A model generated the notes under the pieces. It made no database searches. It was not told the origin of the DNA and saw only the letters and a list, made by a program, of their open reading frames with translations. The position numbers and the translations under genes were made by a program. Positions 1 to 7,631 of a stretch of DNA of 26,820 bases are shown here, one piece after another (position 1 is the stretch's first letter; each line of letters starts with the position of its first letter). Source of the DNA: DATLWR01 sp035576205 (lineage in GTDB: Bacteria; Pseudomonadota; Zetaproteobacteria; Mariprofundales; Mariprofundaceae); NCBI GenBank assembly GCA_035576205.1, contig DATLWR010000068.1, positions 1 to 26,820 on the forward strand, given 5' to 3'.

Positions 1-1
1 C

Positions 2-487
2 CTGGAGTTCTGCCAGGTGATCGGCGACCGCAACATCACCGAATTCAACTATCGACTCTCCAGCCGTGACGAAGCCTTCGTCTTCGCCGGCATCAGCGTG
101 AAAAACGCCGATGAGGCGTCAGCGCTGCAAAAGTCGATGGAGGCTGCAGAGTTGGCGGTGCTGAACCTGCAGCAGAATGAACTGGCCAAGCTGCACATCC
201 GGCACATGGTCGGCGGCCGCTGCCCGCTGGTGCAGAACGAGATCCTCTATCGCTTCGAATTCCCGGAAAGACCGGGCGCACTGCTCGAGTTCCTCACCCG
301 CATCGGCACCCACTGGAACATCTCGTTGTTCCATTACCGCAATCACGGCGCGGCGTACGGCCGGGTGCTGGTCGGTATCGAGGTGCCGCCGACCGAGCGT
401 GGCGAGTTCAGGCAATACCTGGACGCCATCGGCTACACCTATATCGATGAGACGGAAAACCCCGCCTACCACCGTTTTCTTCGCTGA
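2..487 (+). CDS. ilvA: Threonine deaminase (biosynthetic), C-terminal part, 5' end outside window
   Basis: This is the 3' end of a gene whose start lies upstream of the window; the frame is open from base 2 to the TGA at 485-487, about 161 residues. The visible part matches the C-terminal regulatory region of biosynthetic threonine dehydratase: two ACT-like units, the second containing the typical RFEFPERPGALLEFL segment and the following NISLFHYRNHGAAYGRVL stretch. In the family this region binds isoleucine (inhibitor) and valine (activator) and controls the PLP-dependent conversion of threonine to 2-oxobutanoate, the first step of isoleucine synthesis in the cytoplasm. The catalytic PLP domain is not visible, so activity cannot be judged. 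The next gene (510, minus strand) converges on it with only 22 bases between, and no clear terminator hairpin is seen there. Confidence 0.92.
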   Translation: MEFCQVIGDRNITEFNYRLSSRDEAFVFAGISVKNADEASALQKSMEAAELAVLNLQQNELAKLHIRHMVGGRCPLVQNEILYRFEFPERPGALLEFLTRIGTHWNISLFHYRNHGAAYGRVLVGIEVPPTERGEFRQYLDAIGYTYIDETENPAYHRFLR

Positions 488-509
488 TCGTTCTTCGCTG
501 ATCGGCCGT

Positions 510-1385
510 CTAGTTGGCCGGCACCTGCGTAATCACCGGCGGCTGCACCGAAACGGGCACCTGGATCGTCGTCGGCGCCGTCTGGCCCGTGACGCCGCCC
601 CGGGTCTGGATCACCACCGTCCCCATCTGCACGGTAGCCGGCTGCACGACGACCGGCACGGTGACTTTCGGCTGGATCGGGGCCGGCGGCGCGACCGTCC
701 CGGCGGCTGCATCGGAAAGACCGGAACCGAAAAGATCCAGCTCCCCGCGACTGAACGGACGCACGGTGATATCACCCGTCTTCGAAATGACCGCCATCCG
801 CCCGGCGTTGAGAAGCGTCTCGCCGCGCTTCGCAACCGCCTTGACCGACAGCATGCCGTCCTGCAACAGCACAGTGGTCGGCATGGGCTCGGGCGTAACC
901 TGCCTGGCCGCCGGCTTGCCCGCCACATTGCCGGGCATGTCCACCGATACGATGAAGTTCGTTCCCCTGACCCCCAGTACGGCGGTCGATGTCCTGACCG
1001 AGAACGAGGCGTTGCCCGAATTCAGGTGGGCCACCACGAAACGTGCCTTGCCCCATAGCAGGTTCATGACACCCCTGAACAGCGAGGTATGGCTTAGCGT
1101 GTAGTCCTCGATGCTGATGCGGCTGTTGCGGCCGATATAGATCGAACTGCCGTCGTTCATGGCCAGCTTGGTCCGGCCGTCGTTGCCGGTCAGGATGATG
1201 TCGGCCGAATAGATGGTCGCGTTCGGCTCGAGCGGCATCAGCGTATCGTCGCGAAGCACGGAAACCGACCCGGACACATACGCCACCTTGCCGGCCACGA
1301 AATTGGCGGCCGACGCAGCGGATGGCAGCGTCAGAAGCGCCATCACGAAACTTACAATTATCAACAACTTCCTGGAGAACATCAT
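510..1385 (-). CDS. Secreted FecR-domain protein with Pro/Val/Gln-rich tail
   Basis: A 291-residue protein starting at the ATG at 1385; the frame is open further upstream, but this start (or the adjacent ATG at 1382) follows a GAGGGAGG ribosome site and gives a clean signal peptide (MMFSRK, a hydrophobic core, then PSAASA-A, cleavage near residue 26). A FecR domain follows, about residues 30-165, with GKVAYVSGSVSV, the TG-x-DGRTKLAMNDGS core, the IYIGRNSRISI strand and the late TSTAVLGVRGTNFIV motif. The last 60 or so residues are low-complexity, rich in Pro, Val, Thr and Gln. It lacks the N-terminal cytoplasmic and membrane segment of a classical FecR anti-sigma regulator and there is no sigma factor nearby, so it is more likely a periplasmic or surface protein than an iron-signalling regulator. 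It is divergent from the TPR/barrel gene at 1565 and probably works with it; the function is not known. Confidence 0.85.
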   Translation of the reverse strand: MMFSRKLLIIVSFVMALLTLPSAASAANFVAGKVAYVSGSVSVLRDDTLMPLEPNATIYSADIILTGNDGRTKLAMNDGSSIYIGRNSRISIEDYTLSHTSLFRGVMNLLWGKARFVVAHLNSGNASFSVRTSTAVLGVRGTNFIVSVDMPGNVAGKPAARQVTPEPMPTTVLLQDGMLSVKAVAKRGETLLNAGRMAVISKTGDITVRPFSRGELDLFGSGLSDAAAGTVAPPAPIQPKVTVPVVVQPATVQMGTVVIQTRGGVTGQTAPTTIQVPVSVQPPVITQVPAN

Positions 1386-1421
1386 GCCTCCCTCAACCCA
1401 TACTGCCGCAACCCGGATGAA

Positions 1422-1451
1422 AGTATAGCGCAGCCCGCCCGAAGCACACAA
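1422..1451 (-). promoter_or_regulatory. Candidate sigma-70 promoter for the FecR-domain gene
   Basis: Read on the minus strand: a -35-like TTGTGT (1451-1446), an 18-base spacer, and -10 TATACT (1427-1422). Transcription would begin near 1415, about 30 bases before the ATG at 1385. The -10 is one base off consensus in the strong positions; the -35 matches only in TTG. Confidence 0.45.
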
Positions 1452-1501
1452 AGCCTGGAGTGAACCGGGCAATTCCACCACATGCATCCCGACCGGCATG
1501 C

Positions 1502-1530
1502 TTTGCATGTCCTGCCGGCCAGCCTACAAT
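1502..1530 (+). promoter_or_regulatory. Candidate sigma-70 promoter for the TPR/barrel gene
   Basis: TTTGCA (1502-1507), a 17-base spacer, then TACAAT (1525-1530), placing a start near 1537 and a leader of about 28 bases before the ATG at 1565. It lies back to back with the promoter of the divergent FecR gene, about 50 bases apart, so both could respond to one regulator bound between them. Confidence 0.5.
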
Positions 1531-1564
1531 GATCGGGTATCCATTCGGGCGGGGAGACACATCT

Positions 1565-3142
1565 ATGCGATCAGCAGTCATGACCTTTGCTCTGCTAGCA
1601 CTGCTCATATCCGCAGGCCAGGCACGCGCCGACCTGCTCACCGATGCCATTCAGGATTACCAGTACCACGAATGGGCCCAGTCGGAGGCAAAACTGCGCC
1701 AGTTGCTGCTGCAGGAGCCGGACAACCTGATGGTCCACTACTATCTCGGAGCGGTCTTGCAGCAGGAGGGCAAAGCTGACGAAGCCATCGTTCATTACGA
1801 GATCGTCGCCCGCGCCCCCCAACCCATCCAGGGCATCGATCAGGCGCTTGCCGGCGCCTATATCGCCGCCGGCAAGCCCGACAAGGCACTGCCCTATCTC
1901 GAAAAGAGTTACCGGCAGAACAGAGCGGACGACAATGCGGCATTCCAGTACGCCGTCGCCCTGCAGGCCAGCGGCCGGGTCGACGAGGCCGCAGACATCT
2001 ATGATGGCCTGATCCGTTCCAACAGCCCGCTGGCCGACCAGGCGCGCTTTCAGCTGGGACAGATCCTGACCAGCTACGGGGCCTATGCGTCGGCAACCCG
2101 GACCATGCAGGCCATCCGCCCCGATTCGCCCTATGCATCGGCTGCGAAAAGCTATGTCGAGGCCCTCGAACCGGTGACACGCCCGCTGAACGTATACGCT
2201 TCCATCGAGGGTTTTTACAACGACAATCCGGGCAGCAGCAGCTCCGCGATCATCGGCACCACCACGCCCACCCCCGGCGGCAGCCAGGGCGTGACGCTGA
2301 TCGGGTCGCTGAACTCCAGGGCATTCGAGGCCTCGCGCCATCTTTACCTGAAACTTGGCTATCTCTACTACGGCACCTTTTACCGCGCCCAAGCCGTCAA
2401 GCAGCTCAATTTCGTCGGCCACTTCGTCAACCCGGCGGTCGTTTACAAGCTGTCACCCGCCGCCGACATCGAACTCAAGGGGGATTTCCAGTTCTTCTTT
2501 TTCGGCGGACAGAAGCTCAGTACCAACCAGGGCGGCACACTGACCGCCGCCTGGCATTCGGCTGATGGCCATTCGGTCAACCTCCATGCCTCCTATCTGG
2601 ATAAAAGATATACCCGCTATTTCACCGTCTTAGGCATCGCCAACTCGCTGGAATACCTGGATGCCCGAACGACCGGCATCGGCATGGGGGTATCCCTGGC
2701 AGGCACGGCGCTTGCCAAGACATGGAACGGCTCTCTGACCCTCGACTACACCTTCAACGACGAAAAACCGAAAGCCACCGCCAATCCCGATCCGCTGATC
2801 GCCGCCAAGGCCCTCGACAGCCGCTACCGGGAGCATGCCCTCCGGCTCAGCGCCAGCCTGCCGCTCGGCACCGGGGCGTCCCGCTATTCGCTGCTGGTCA
2901 ATGCCAATTATTCCTGGAAGGACTACCTCAATCTGCAGAGTGGCTCCGTCTACCCATCGGCTGCCGGCCAGCACATGAAAGCCAGCATGCTGACGACCGG
3001 TGCAAGAATCCAGGCCATGTTGTGGAAAAAGGCCGGACTGACCCTCGGCCTCGGCATGGAGCATACGGCCAGCCATTCGCAGGCCAGCGAGCTGACCTTC
3101 AAGTCCAATCGCTATTTCGCCGTGTTTTCAGCCTTCTATTGA
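1565..3142 (+). CDS. TPR protein with C-terminal outer-membrane beta-barrel (Slam-like architecture)
   Basis: A 525-residue protein. The ATG at 1565 is chosen because GGGGAG lies 8 bases upstream and it gives a signal peptide (MRSAVMTFALLALLISAGQARA-D). Residues about 28-200 form TPR-type helical repeats, for example YYLGAVLQQEGKADEAIVHY, GAYIAAGKPDKALPYLEKSY and YAVALQASGRVDEAADIYDG. From about residue 208 to the end there are alternating aromatic/polar amphipathic strands (such as LYLKLGYLYYGTFYR and YSLLVNANYSWKDYL), and the last strand ends in FAVFSAFY with a C-terminal aromatic, as expected for BAM-inserted barrels. Periplasmic TPR plus C-terminal barrel is the plan of Slam-type (DUF560) surface-lipoprotein translocators, but I cannot confirm homology by eye. 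The partner is probably the divergent FecR-domain protein. No TbpB- or HpuA-like lipoprotein is visible in the window. Confidence 0.75.
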   Translation: MRSAVMTFALLALLISAGQARADLLTDAIQDYQYHEWAQSEAKLRQLLLQEPDNLMVHYYLGAVLQQEGKADEAIVHYEIVARAPQPIQGIDQALAGAYIAAGKPDKALPYLEKSYRQNRADDNAAFQYAVALQASGRVDEAADIYDGLIRSNSPLADQARFQLGQILTSYGAYASATRTMQAIRPDSPYASAAKSYVEALEPVTRPLNVYASIEGFYNDNPGSSSSAIIGTTTPTPGGSQGVTLIGSLNSRAFEASRHLYLKLGYLYYGTFYRAQAVKQLNFVGHFVNPAVVYKLSPAADIELKGDFQFFFFGGQKLSTNQGGTLTAAWHSADGHSVNLHASYLDKRYTRYFTVLGIANSLEYLDARTTGIGMGVSLAGTALAKTWNGSLTLDYTFNDEKPKATANPDPLIAAKALDSRYREHALRLSASLPLGTGASRYSLLVNANYSWKDYLNLQSGSVYPSAAGQHMKASMLTTGARIQAMLWKKAGLTLGLGMEHTASHSQASELTFKSNRYFAVFSAFY

Positions 3143-3190
3143 AGCAAGTCGCCCCGTCCGGAACAGCGGCAAGCCGCAGCGGCAGGATGC

Positions 3191-4306
3191 CTATTCGAGG
3201 TCGAGCGCCTGGACATGCAGGCCGCCGTGCAAAAACGGCAATCGGCGCCGCACCCTGCCCCCTAACTGGCGCTCGCAGTCGGCATCGGGGGTAATCACCA
3301 GCTTGCGCCAGCCGCCGAAGTGACTCTGCAGGCGTCTGCCGATCTGCCCATAGAGGCGGTTGGCATCGGCGCCACCGATCCGGCCGCCATAGGGCGGGTT
3401 AAGAATAATCAGGCCGTTTTCTCCCACCGGTTCGAGGCTACGTATATCGGCCTGTGTGAACACGATGCCGTCGGCGCCAGCCGAAGCGGCGTTGGCCCTG
3501 GCCAGTTCCAGAATCCCGGCATCGAGATCCGAAGCGTAAATCGACGCCTGCAAAGGTCTGGCCATGCCGGCCGCCTTCTCTTTCGCCGCCTGCCAGTGTT
3601 TTTGCTGCAGGCAGGGCCACCCCTCGAACGGGAAAGCCCGCTCCCGATTCGGCGCCTGCCGCATGCCGATCAGGGCGGCCTCGATGGCGATCGTGCCGGA
3701 GCCGCACATCGGCACCATCAGAATCTCGTCGGGATGCCACGCCATCCAGCGCAGCAGACCCGCGGCCATGGTTTCGCGTAGCGGCGCTGCTCCCGGCAAT
3801 TGCCGGTAACCGCGGCGATCCAGCCGCTCTCCCGAGCTGTCGAGGCTGAGGGTACAGAGATCGTTTTCGAAGCGTGCGTATATGCTCTGTGTGGCCTTTC
3901 TGGCTACATAGCCTGGAGCCCCGCCGGCATCCGCCAGCCCGAGATCGGAGATGGCCGCGGCAATCGTCTGCTCAACTCGGCCGCTGTGCATCAGCCGCGA
4001 GCCATGGCAGCTGGCATGGACGGCGATGCCGGACACCGGTCCGATATAGCGACTCCAGAAGCTTTTGCGAGACTTGTTGTAGAGCTCGGGAAACGACAAC
4101 GCCTTGAATGACGCCAGCCTCAGCAGCACGCGCGTCAGGCAGCGGGCGCGCAGGTTGACCCGGAACATCAGCTCCAGACTACCGGCGAAATGGACGCCAC
4201 CGTGATCGGGGCGGATATCGTGCGCCGACAGCTCTTCCAGCTCGGCCGCCGCAACGGCCTCGAAACCGATCGGACAGATGCCGAAAAACTCGTGTTTGCC
4301 TTTCAT
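3191..4306 (-). CDS. THUMP-domain class I SAM-dependent rRNA methyltransferase (RlmL/YcbY N-terminal-like)
   Basis: A 371-residue cytoplasmic protein. Residues about 45-165 resemble the ferredoxin-like/THUMP RNA-binding unit of the YcbY/RlmL family, ending with the family hallmark ERLDRRGYR and PGAAPLRETMAAGLL. The Rossmann methyltransferase domain follows: SAM-binding MCGSGTIAIEAAL (about 200-212), an acidic ASDLDAG (258-264) and the catalytic NPPYGGRIG motif IV (303-311). The family transfers methyl from SAM to the N2 of guanosine (G2445 of 23S rRNA in E. coli) or related targets. E. coli RlmL carries a second RlmK methyltransferase half; here only the N-terminal half is present, as in many bacteria and in the TrmN/Trm14 tRNA enzymes, so the exact RNA target is uncertain. 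It is convergent with the TPR/barrel gene and divergent from the flavin oxidoreductase. No strong ribosome site precedes the ATG. Confidence 0.88.
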   Translation of the reverse strand: MKGKHEFFGICPIGFEAVAAAELEELSAHDIRPDHGGVHFAGSLELMFRVNLRARCLTRVLLRLASFKALSFPELYNKSRKSFWSRYIGPVSGIAVHASCHGSRLMHSGRVEQTIAAAISDLGLADAGGAPGYVARKATQSIYARFENDLCTLSLDSSGERLDRRGYRQLPGAAPLRETMAAGLLRWMAWHPDEILMVPMCGSGTIAIEAALIGMRQAPNRERAFPFEGWPCLQQKHWQAAKEKAAGMARPLQASIYASDLDAGILELARANAASAGADGIVFTQADIRSLEPVGENGLIILNPPYGGRIGGADANRLYGQIGRRLQSHFGGWRKLVITPDADCERQLGGRVRRRLPFLHGGLHVQALDLE

Positions 4307-4484
4307 CGGCGCAGCCTAGCAGGAGGCTGCGAATCCCCGCATCTCCTTTTGCCTGAACACGCTGCCCTTGTTATCCTGTGCACGTGCGGCTTCCGGCCTT
4401 CGAAGCCCGCCCCGCCGATATAACGATTGATACTCCCGCTTCCGCCTAAAACGCCCGCTGGAGGAAAGGACTGTAGCGACAACC

Positions 4485-5885
4485 ATGGCATTCAAACTGG
4501 AACCCCTGCAACTCTCCGGAAAAGAGGTTCTGCCCCTGATCGAGGGCGGCAAAGGCGTGGCCGTATCGACAGGTGAATGTTCCGGCGCCTGGGCGGCAGC
4601 CGGCGGTATCGGCACCTTTTCGGCCGTGAATGCGGACAAGGTCGGCCCGGACGGCGAGATCATCCGCACCGTCTACCATGGACGCACCCGCAAGGAGCGT
4701 TTCGAGGAGCTCGTTACGCAGGGCATCGCCGGCGGCATCAGCCAGGCACAGATCGCGCATGAGGTATCGGGCGGCAAGGGACGCCTGCATATGAATGTGC
4801 TGTGGGAGATGGGTGGCGCCGAACGCGTTCTCGAGGGTGTGCTCGAAGGGGCCAAGGGCCTCATCCACGGCGTTACCTGCGGAGCCGGCATGCCTTTCCG
4901 GCTGGCGCCGCTGGCCGCCCGCCATCAGGTTTATTACTACCCGATTGTCTCCTCAGCCCGCGCTTTCCGGGCGCTGTGGGTGCGTTCCTACCGAAAGATT
5001 CCGGAATGGCTGGGCGGCGTGGTTTACGAAGACCCGTGGCTGGCCGGCGGCCATAACGGCCTGTCGAATTCAGAAGATCCCGAGAAGCCGGAATCGCCCT
5101 ACCCGCGGGTCGCCGAACTGCGCAAGACGATGAACGAGTTCGGTCTTCATAACGTACCGGTTATCATGGCCGGCGGCGTCTGGTGCCTGCGAGAATGGTC
5201 GGACTGGCTCGACAACCCGGAGATCGGGCCGGTCGCCTTCCAGTTCGGTACCCGTCCGCTGCTGACCAAGGAGAGCCCGATTTCGGATGCCTGGAAACAG
5301 CGGCTGCTGAAACTGAAACCGGGCGACATCAAGCTGAACCGCTTTTCGCCGACGGGCTTCTACTCATCCGCCGTCTACAACACCTTCCTGCATAACATGT
5401 ACGACCGTTCGGACCGGGAAGTCGCCTTCGTCGACCATCCGGCCGGCGATCATACGGAGCTGTTCACCTTCGGCGTCCGCAACAAGGAGGTCTACCTGAC
5501 CCGCCAGGACCGCAGGCGCGCCGACGCTTTCATCAACGACGGTTTCAGCAAGGCGCTCCCCACCCCAGACTCGACGCTGGTATTCGTGACTCCCGACGAG
5601 GCCAAACAGATTCGCCAGGATCAGCTCGACTGCATGGGCTGCCTGTCGCAATGCCTGTTCAGCAACTGGGCCACCAACGAGGCCGGCACGACCGGCCGCA
5701 AGGCCGACCCGCGCAGTTTCTGCATCCAGAAGACCCTGCAGGATATCGCCCATGGCGCCAATCCCGACAAGCATCTGATGTTTGCCGGCCATGCCGCCTA
5801 CCGTTTCGGCACCGATCCGTTCTATGCCAACGGCTTCATTCCGACCGTCGCCCAGCTGGTGGAACGCATCCGCAGCGGTGACTGA
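4485..5885 (+). CDS. Nitronate monooxygenase-family flavin oxidoreductase with C-terminal cysteine cluster
   Basis: A 466-residue protein of the 2-nitropropane dioxygenase/nitronate monooxygenase TIM-barrel family, normally FMN-dependent. Visible family segments are the N-terminal GGKGVAVSTGECSGAWAAAGG, NVLWEMGG (about 104-111), HGVTCGAGMP (about 129-138), VIMAGGVW and the phosphate-loop region QFGTRPLLTKES. The C-terminal 90 residues are unusual compared with short (about 320-350 residue) enzymes: C383-x2-C386-x3-C390-x22-C413, followed by conserved-looking HLMFAGHAAYRFGTDPFY. That spacing resembles the [4Fe-4S] site of 2,4-dienoyl-CoA reductase-type flavoenzymes. From memory, close relatives with the same tail occur in alphaproteobacteria, where they are annotated as nitronate monooxygenase; the real substrate is not established. 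GGAGGAAAGGA lies about 14 bases before the ATG, a long spacing. No partner enzyme is adjacent. Confidence 0.8.
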   Translation: MAFKLEPLQLSGKEVLPLIEGGKGVAVSTGECSGAWAAAGGIGTFSAVNADKVGPDGEIIRTVYHGRTRKERFEELVTQGIAGGISQAQIAHEVSGGKGRLHMNVLWEMGGAERVLEGVLEGAKGLIHGVTCGAGMPFRLAPLAARHQVYYYPIVSSARAFRALWVRSYRKIPEWLGGVVYEDPWLAGGHNGLSNSEDPEKPESPYPRVAELRKTMNEFGLHNVPVIMAGGVWCLREWSDWLDNPEIGPVAFQFGTRPLLTKESPISDAWKQRLLKLKPGDIKLNRFSPTGFYSSAVYNTFLHNMYDRSDREVAFVDHPAGDHTELFTFGVRNKEVYLTRQDRRRADAFINDGFSKALPTPDSTLVFVTPDEAKQIRQDQLDCMGCLSQCLFSNWATNEAGTTGRKADPRSFCIQKTLQDIAHGANPDKHLMFAGHAAYRFGTDPFYANGFIPTVAQLVERIRSGD

Positions 5886-5898
5886 GCCGTGTAAAATT

Positions 5899-5927
5899 TT
5901 GACAATCTCTTGAAGAACAACTATTTA
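5899..5927 (+). promoter_or_regulatory. Sigma-70 promoter for the PilZ-like gene
   Basis: A perfect TTGACA (5899-5904), a 17-base spacer and TATTTA (5922-5927). It lies in an AT-rich island between two GC-rich genes. The start would be near 5934, giving a leader of about 50 bases before the ATG at 5985. The weak -10 next to a consensus -35 suggests possible activator or repressor control. Confidence 0.55.
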
Positions 5928-5984
5928 TCCGAATGGGCTCAGATAGTGGCCGATGATTGAGAGGGAACAGGCACGGCATTCGTC

Positions 5985-7616
5985 ATGGAAGAGAGAAAAA
6001 CGAGCAACGAAACGGCCAGACAACTGTTGGAGAGCGTCTCCTTCGAACTGGACACCGATCTCAGGTTGCATCCGCAAAAGCTCGATCTCGGCAAGGCGGA
6101 GTTGCTCACCGACGCCCTGACCCTTCCGTTCATGGATATCGAAAAGCGCCTGAGCCAGTATGTGGTCGGCGCCTCGGCGGCGGAAACCGAATTCCTCCGC
6201 AAGAGCATGAAAAACTATCTCGCCAGGCTGAACTCGAACCCCCTCATCCCGCTGCAATTCCGGCTGAAGGTACTGAGCCGCTTCGAAAGCGAACTGGAAC
6301 TGTTCGATGCCGAGATGACCGCCGCCGTGCTCAATGCACACAAGATCGGCGTCGAAATGGTGCAGAAGGAGGCCCGCAGCCAGCCCACCTATTACAAGAT
6401 CCTGGTGGAGATGGTCGCCAGCGCCATCGATCTTGCCGTCCGCCTGCTGCGACACAGCCTGACAGAGTACGTCGCCCCCTCGGTTCTCGCCACCCGCCAG
6501 GTCTTCGAACTGGCCAAGCTGGGTCTCGGCGTCGTACCGGCCCTGAAAGAGGATGCAGCTTCGGAAAAGCAGCGCCTGTTCAAGGCCATCAGCAACCATG
6601 AAATCCTTCGTGCGCTCGATTTCTTCGGCAAGTCGAAAAACAAGCAGAAAATGGTCTGGCAGGAGCTGCAGCACCATGTCGGCATCCTGCAGCCGCGAAT
6701 CTGCCGCAAGGATGACAAGGCACCCGATTTCAAGGATCAGACCCTGCTGGTCACCAACATGGCACGCCCCAACGACGGGGCCAAGGTCATGGACAAGCTG
6801 CCGGAGATCAGGAACAGCGACTGCATCGTCATTCCGCTGGGCGAATATGTCGATCGTCTGATTACAGCCATCAATCGCGTCGAGCGGGTGATGAGCGACG
6901 ACAAGCTGCAGAAGAATGACATCCACACCGAAGAGTCGCTGACCACAACGATCGTCGGCGGCAATGCCATGCTCGATGCCATGCGCACCAAGGATCGGCA
7001 TGCCCAGCGCGTGGAGCGATCATCGGGGACCCGCGTTATCCTGAACTGGGATATCGGCAAATCGTTCCAGGAATACAATGCCACCCTGGTGATCAACGAA
7101 TACGAGTATGCCCCCTCGGAAGCGACCAATGCCAAGGCATGGTCGATCATCAACCTCAGCAATACCGGTGTCGGTCTGGAGCGGATGGAGGGCGAGAAGC
7201 TGGCATTGGGGGTGGGTGCCATGGTCGGCCTGAGCTGGATTCCGCACCGTAACGAGCCGATGCTCGGCTTCATCCGCTGGATCAAGCAGCCGAAATCCGG
7301 CGAACAGCGCATGGGTATCGAGTTCTTCGCCGAAAACTACCGTATGGTCAAGGGAGCTCTTATCGGTGGCGGTGAGGAAGGTACCAAGATGCGCTCCTGG
7401 CCACTGTTGATCAAGCCGGGCAAGGGGCACCATTTCGTCCTATTTCCGGACCCCAAGGTCTACAGGAACATGGCCTTTATCGCATCCTCCGATGGCAAGT
7501 CGGCCCACCTCAAGGTCCTGGAGATCATCGACTCGGGCCTGAACTACAGCCTTTGCAAGGTCGGCCGTGCCGAAGAGATGACTCGGTCGGGCCAGTTCGA
7601 CTTCGCCAAATCATAG
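5985..7616 (+). CDS. Large PilZ-like (putative c-di-GMP-binding) protein with long helical N-terminus
   Basis: A 543-residue soluble protein without signal peptide or membrane segment. Residues 1-330 are mostly charged helix of no family I recognise. Around residue 338 there is RHAQR, an RxxxR motif, and at 390-395 NLSNTGVG, which fits the (D/N)xSxxG motif; then come GAMVGLSWIP, MLGFIRWIK and RMGIEFFAE, the typical order of PilZ beta-barrel strands ending in a GIEF strand. In PilZ proteins the two motifs bind cyclic di-GMP. Here they are about 48 residues apart, longer than usual, so the domain is divergent or carries an insertion. The last 80 residues form another small beta-rich segment. 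The start is fixed by an in-frame stop at 5958-5960; the ribosome site is weak. The gene ends 15 bases from the convergent helicase gene with no terminator in between. Which process it controls cannot be read from its neighbours. Confidence 0.6.
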   Translation: MEERKTSNETARQLLESVSFELDTDLRLHPQKLDLGKAELLTDALTLPFMDIEKRLSQYVVGASAAETEFLRKSMKNYLARLNSNPLIPLQFRLKVLSRFESELELFDAEMTAAVLNAHKIGVEMVQKEARSQPTYYKILVEMVASAIDLAVRLLRHSLTEYVAPSVLATRQVFELAKLGLGVVPALKEDAASEKQRLFKAISNHEILRALDFFGKSKNKQKMVWQELQHHVGILQPRICRKDDKAPDFKDQTLLVTNMARPNDGAKVMDKLPEIRNSDCIVIPLGEYVDRLITAINRVERVMSDDKLQKNDIHTEESLTTTIVGGNAMLDAMRTKDRHAQRVERSSGTRVILNWDIGKSFQEYNATLVINEYEYAPSEATNAKAWSIINLSNTGVGLERMEGEKLALGVGAMVGLSWIPHRNEPMLGFIRWIKQPKSGEQRMGIEFFAENYRMVKGALIGGGEEGTKMRSWPLLIKPGKGHHFVLFPDPKVYRNMAFIASSDGKSAHLKVLEIIDSGLNYSLCKVGRAEEMTRSGQFDFAKS

Positions 7617-7631
7617 TCCTGTCCTGAGAAG

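Noticed and set aside
510..1385. Calling the FecR-domain gene an iron-siderophore anti-sigma regulator
   Set aside because: There is no ECF sigma factor, no TonB-dependent receptor and no internal membrane helix; a signal peptide is present instead.
4307..4484. Promoter in the spacer between the methyltransferase and the flavin oxidoreductase
   Set aside because: TATAAC at 4419 and GATACT further on look like -10 boxes, but no acceptable -35 lies at the right distance on either strand; I see nothing else certain in this 178-base spacer.
5925..7001. Open frame of 358 codons on the minus strand opposite the PilZ-like gene
   Set aside because: The plus-strand frame has a promoter with consensus -35, a defined start and PilZ motifs; the reverse frame has no recognisable domain.
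7617..7631. Terminator between the convergent PilZ-like and rep genes
   Set aside because: Only 15 bases are available and no inverted repeat with a T-tract is visible.
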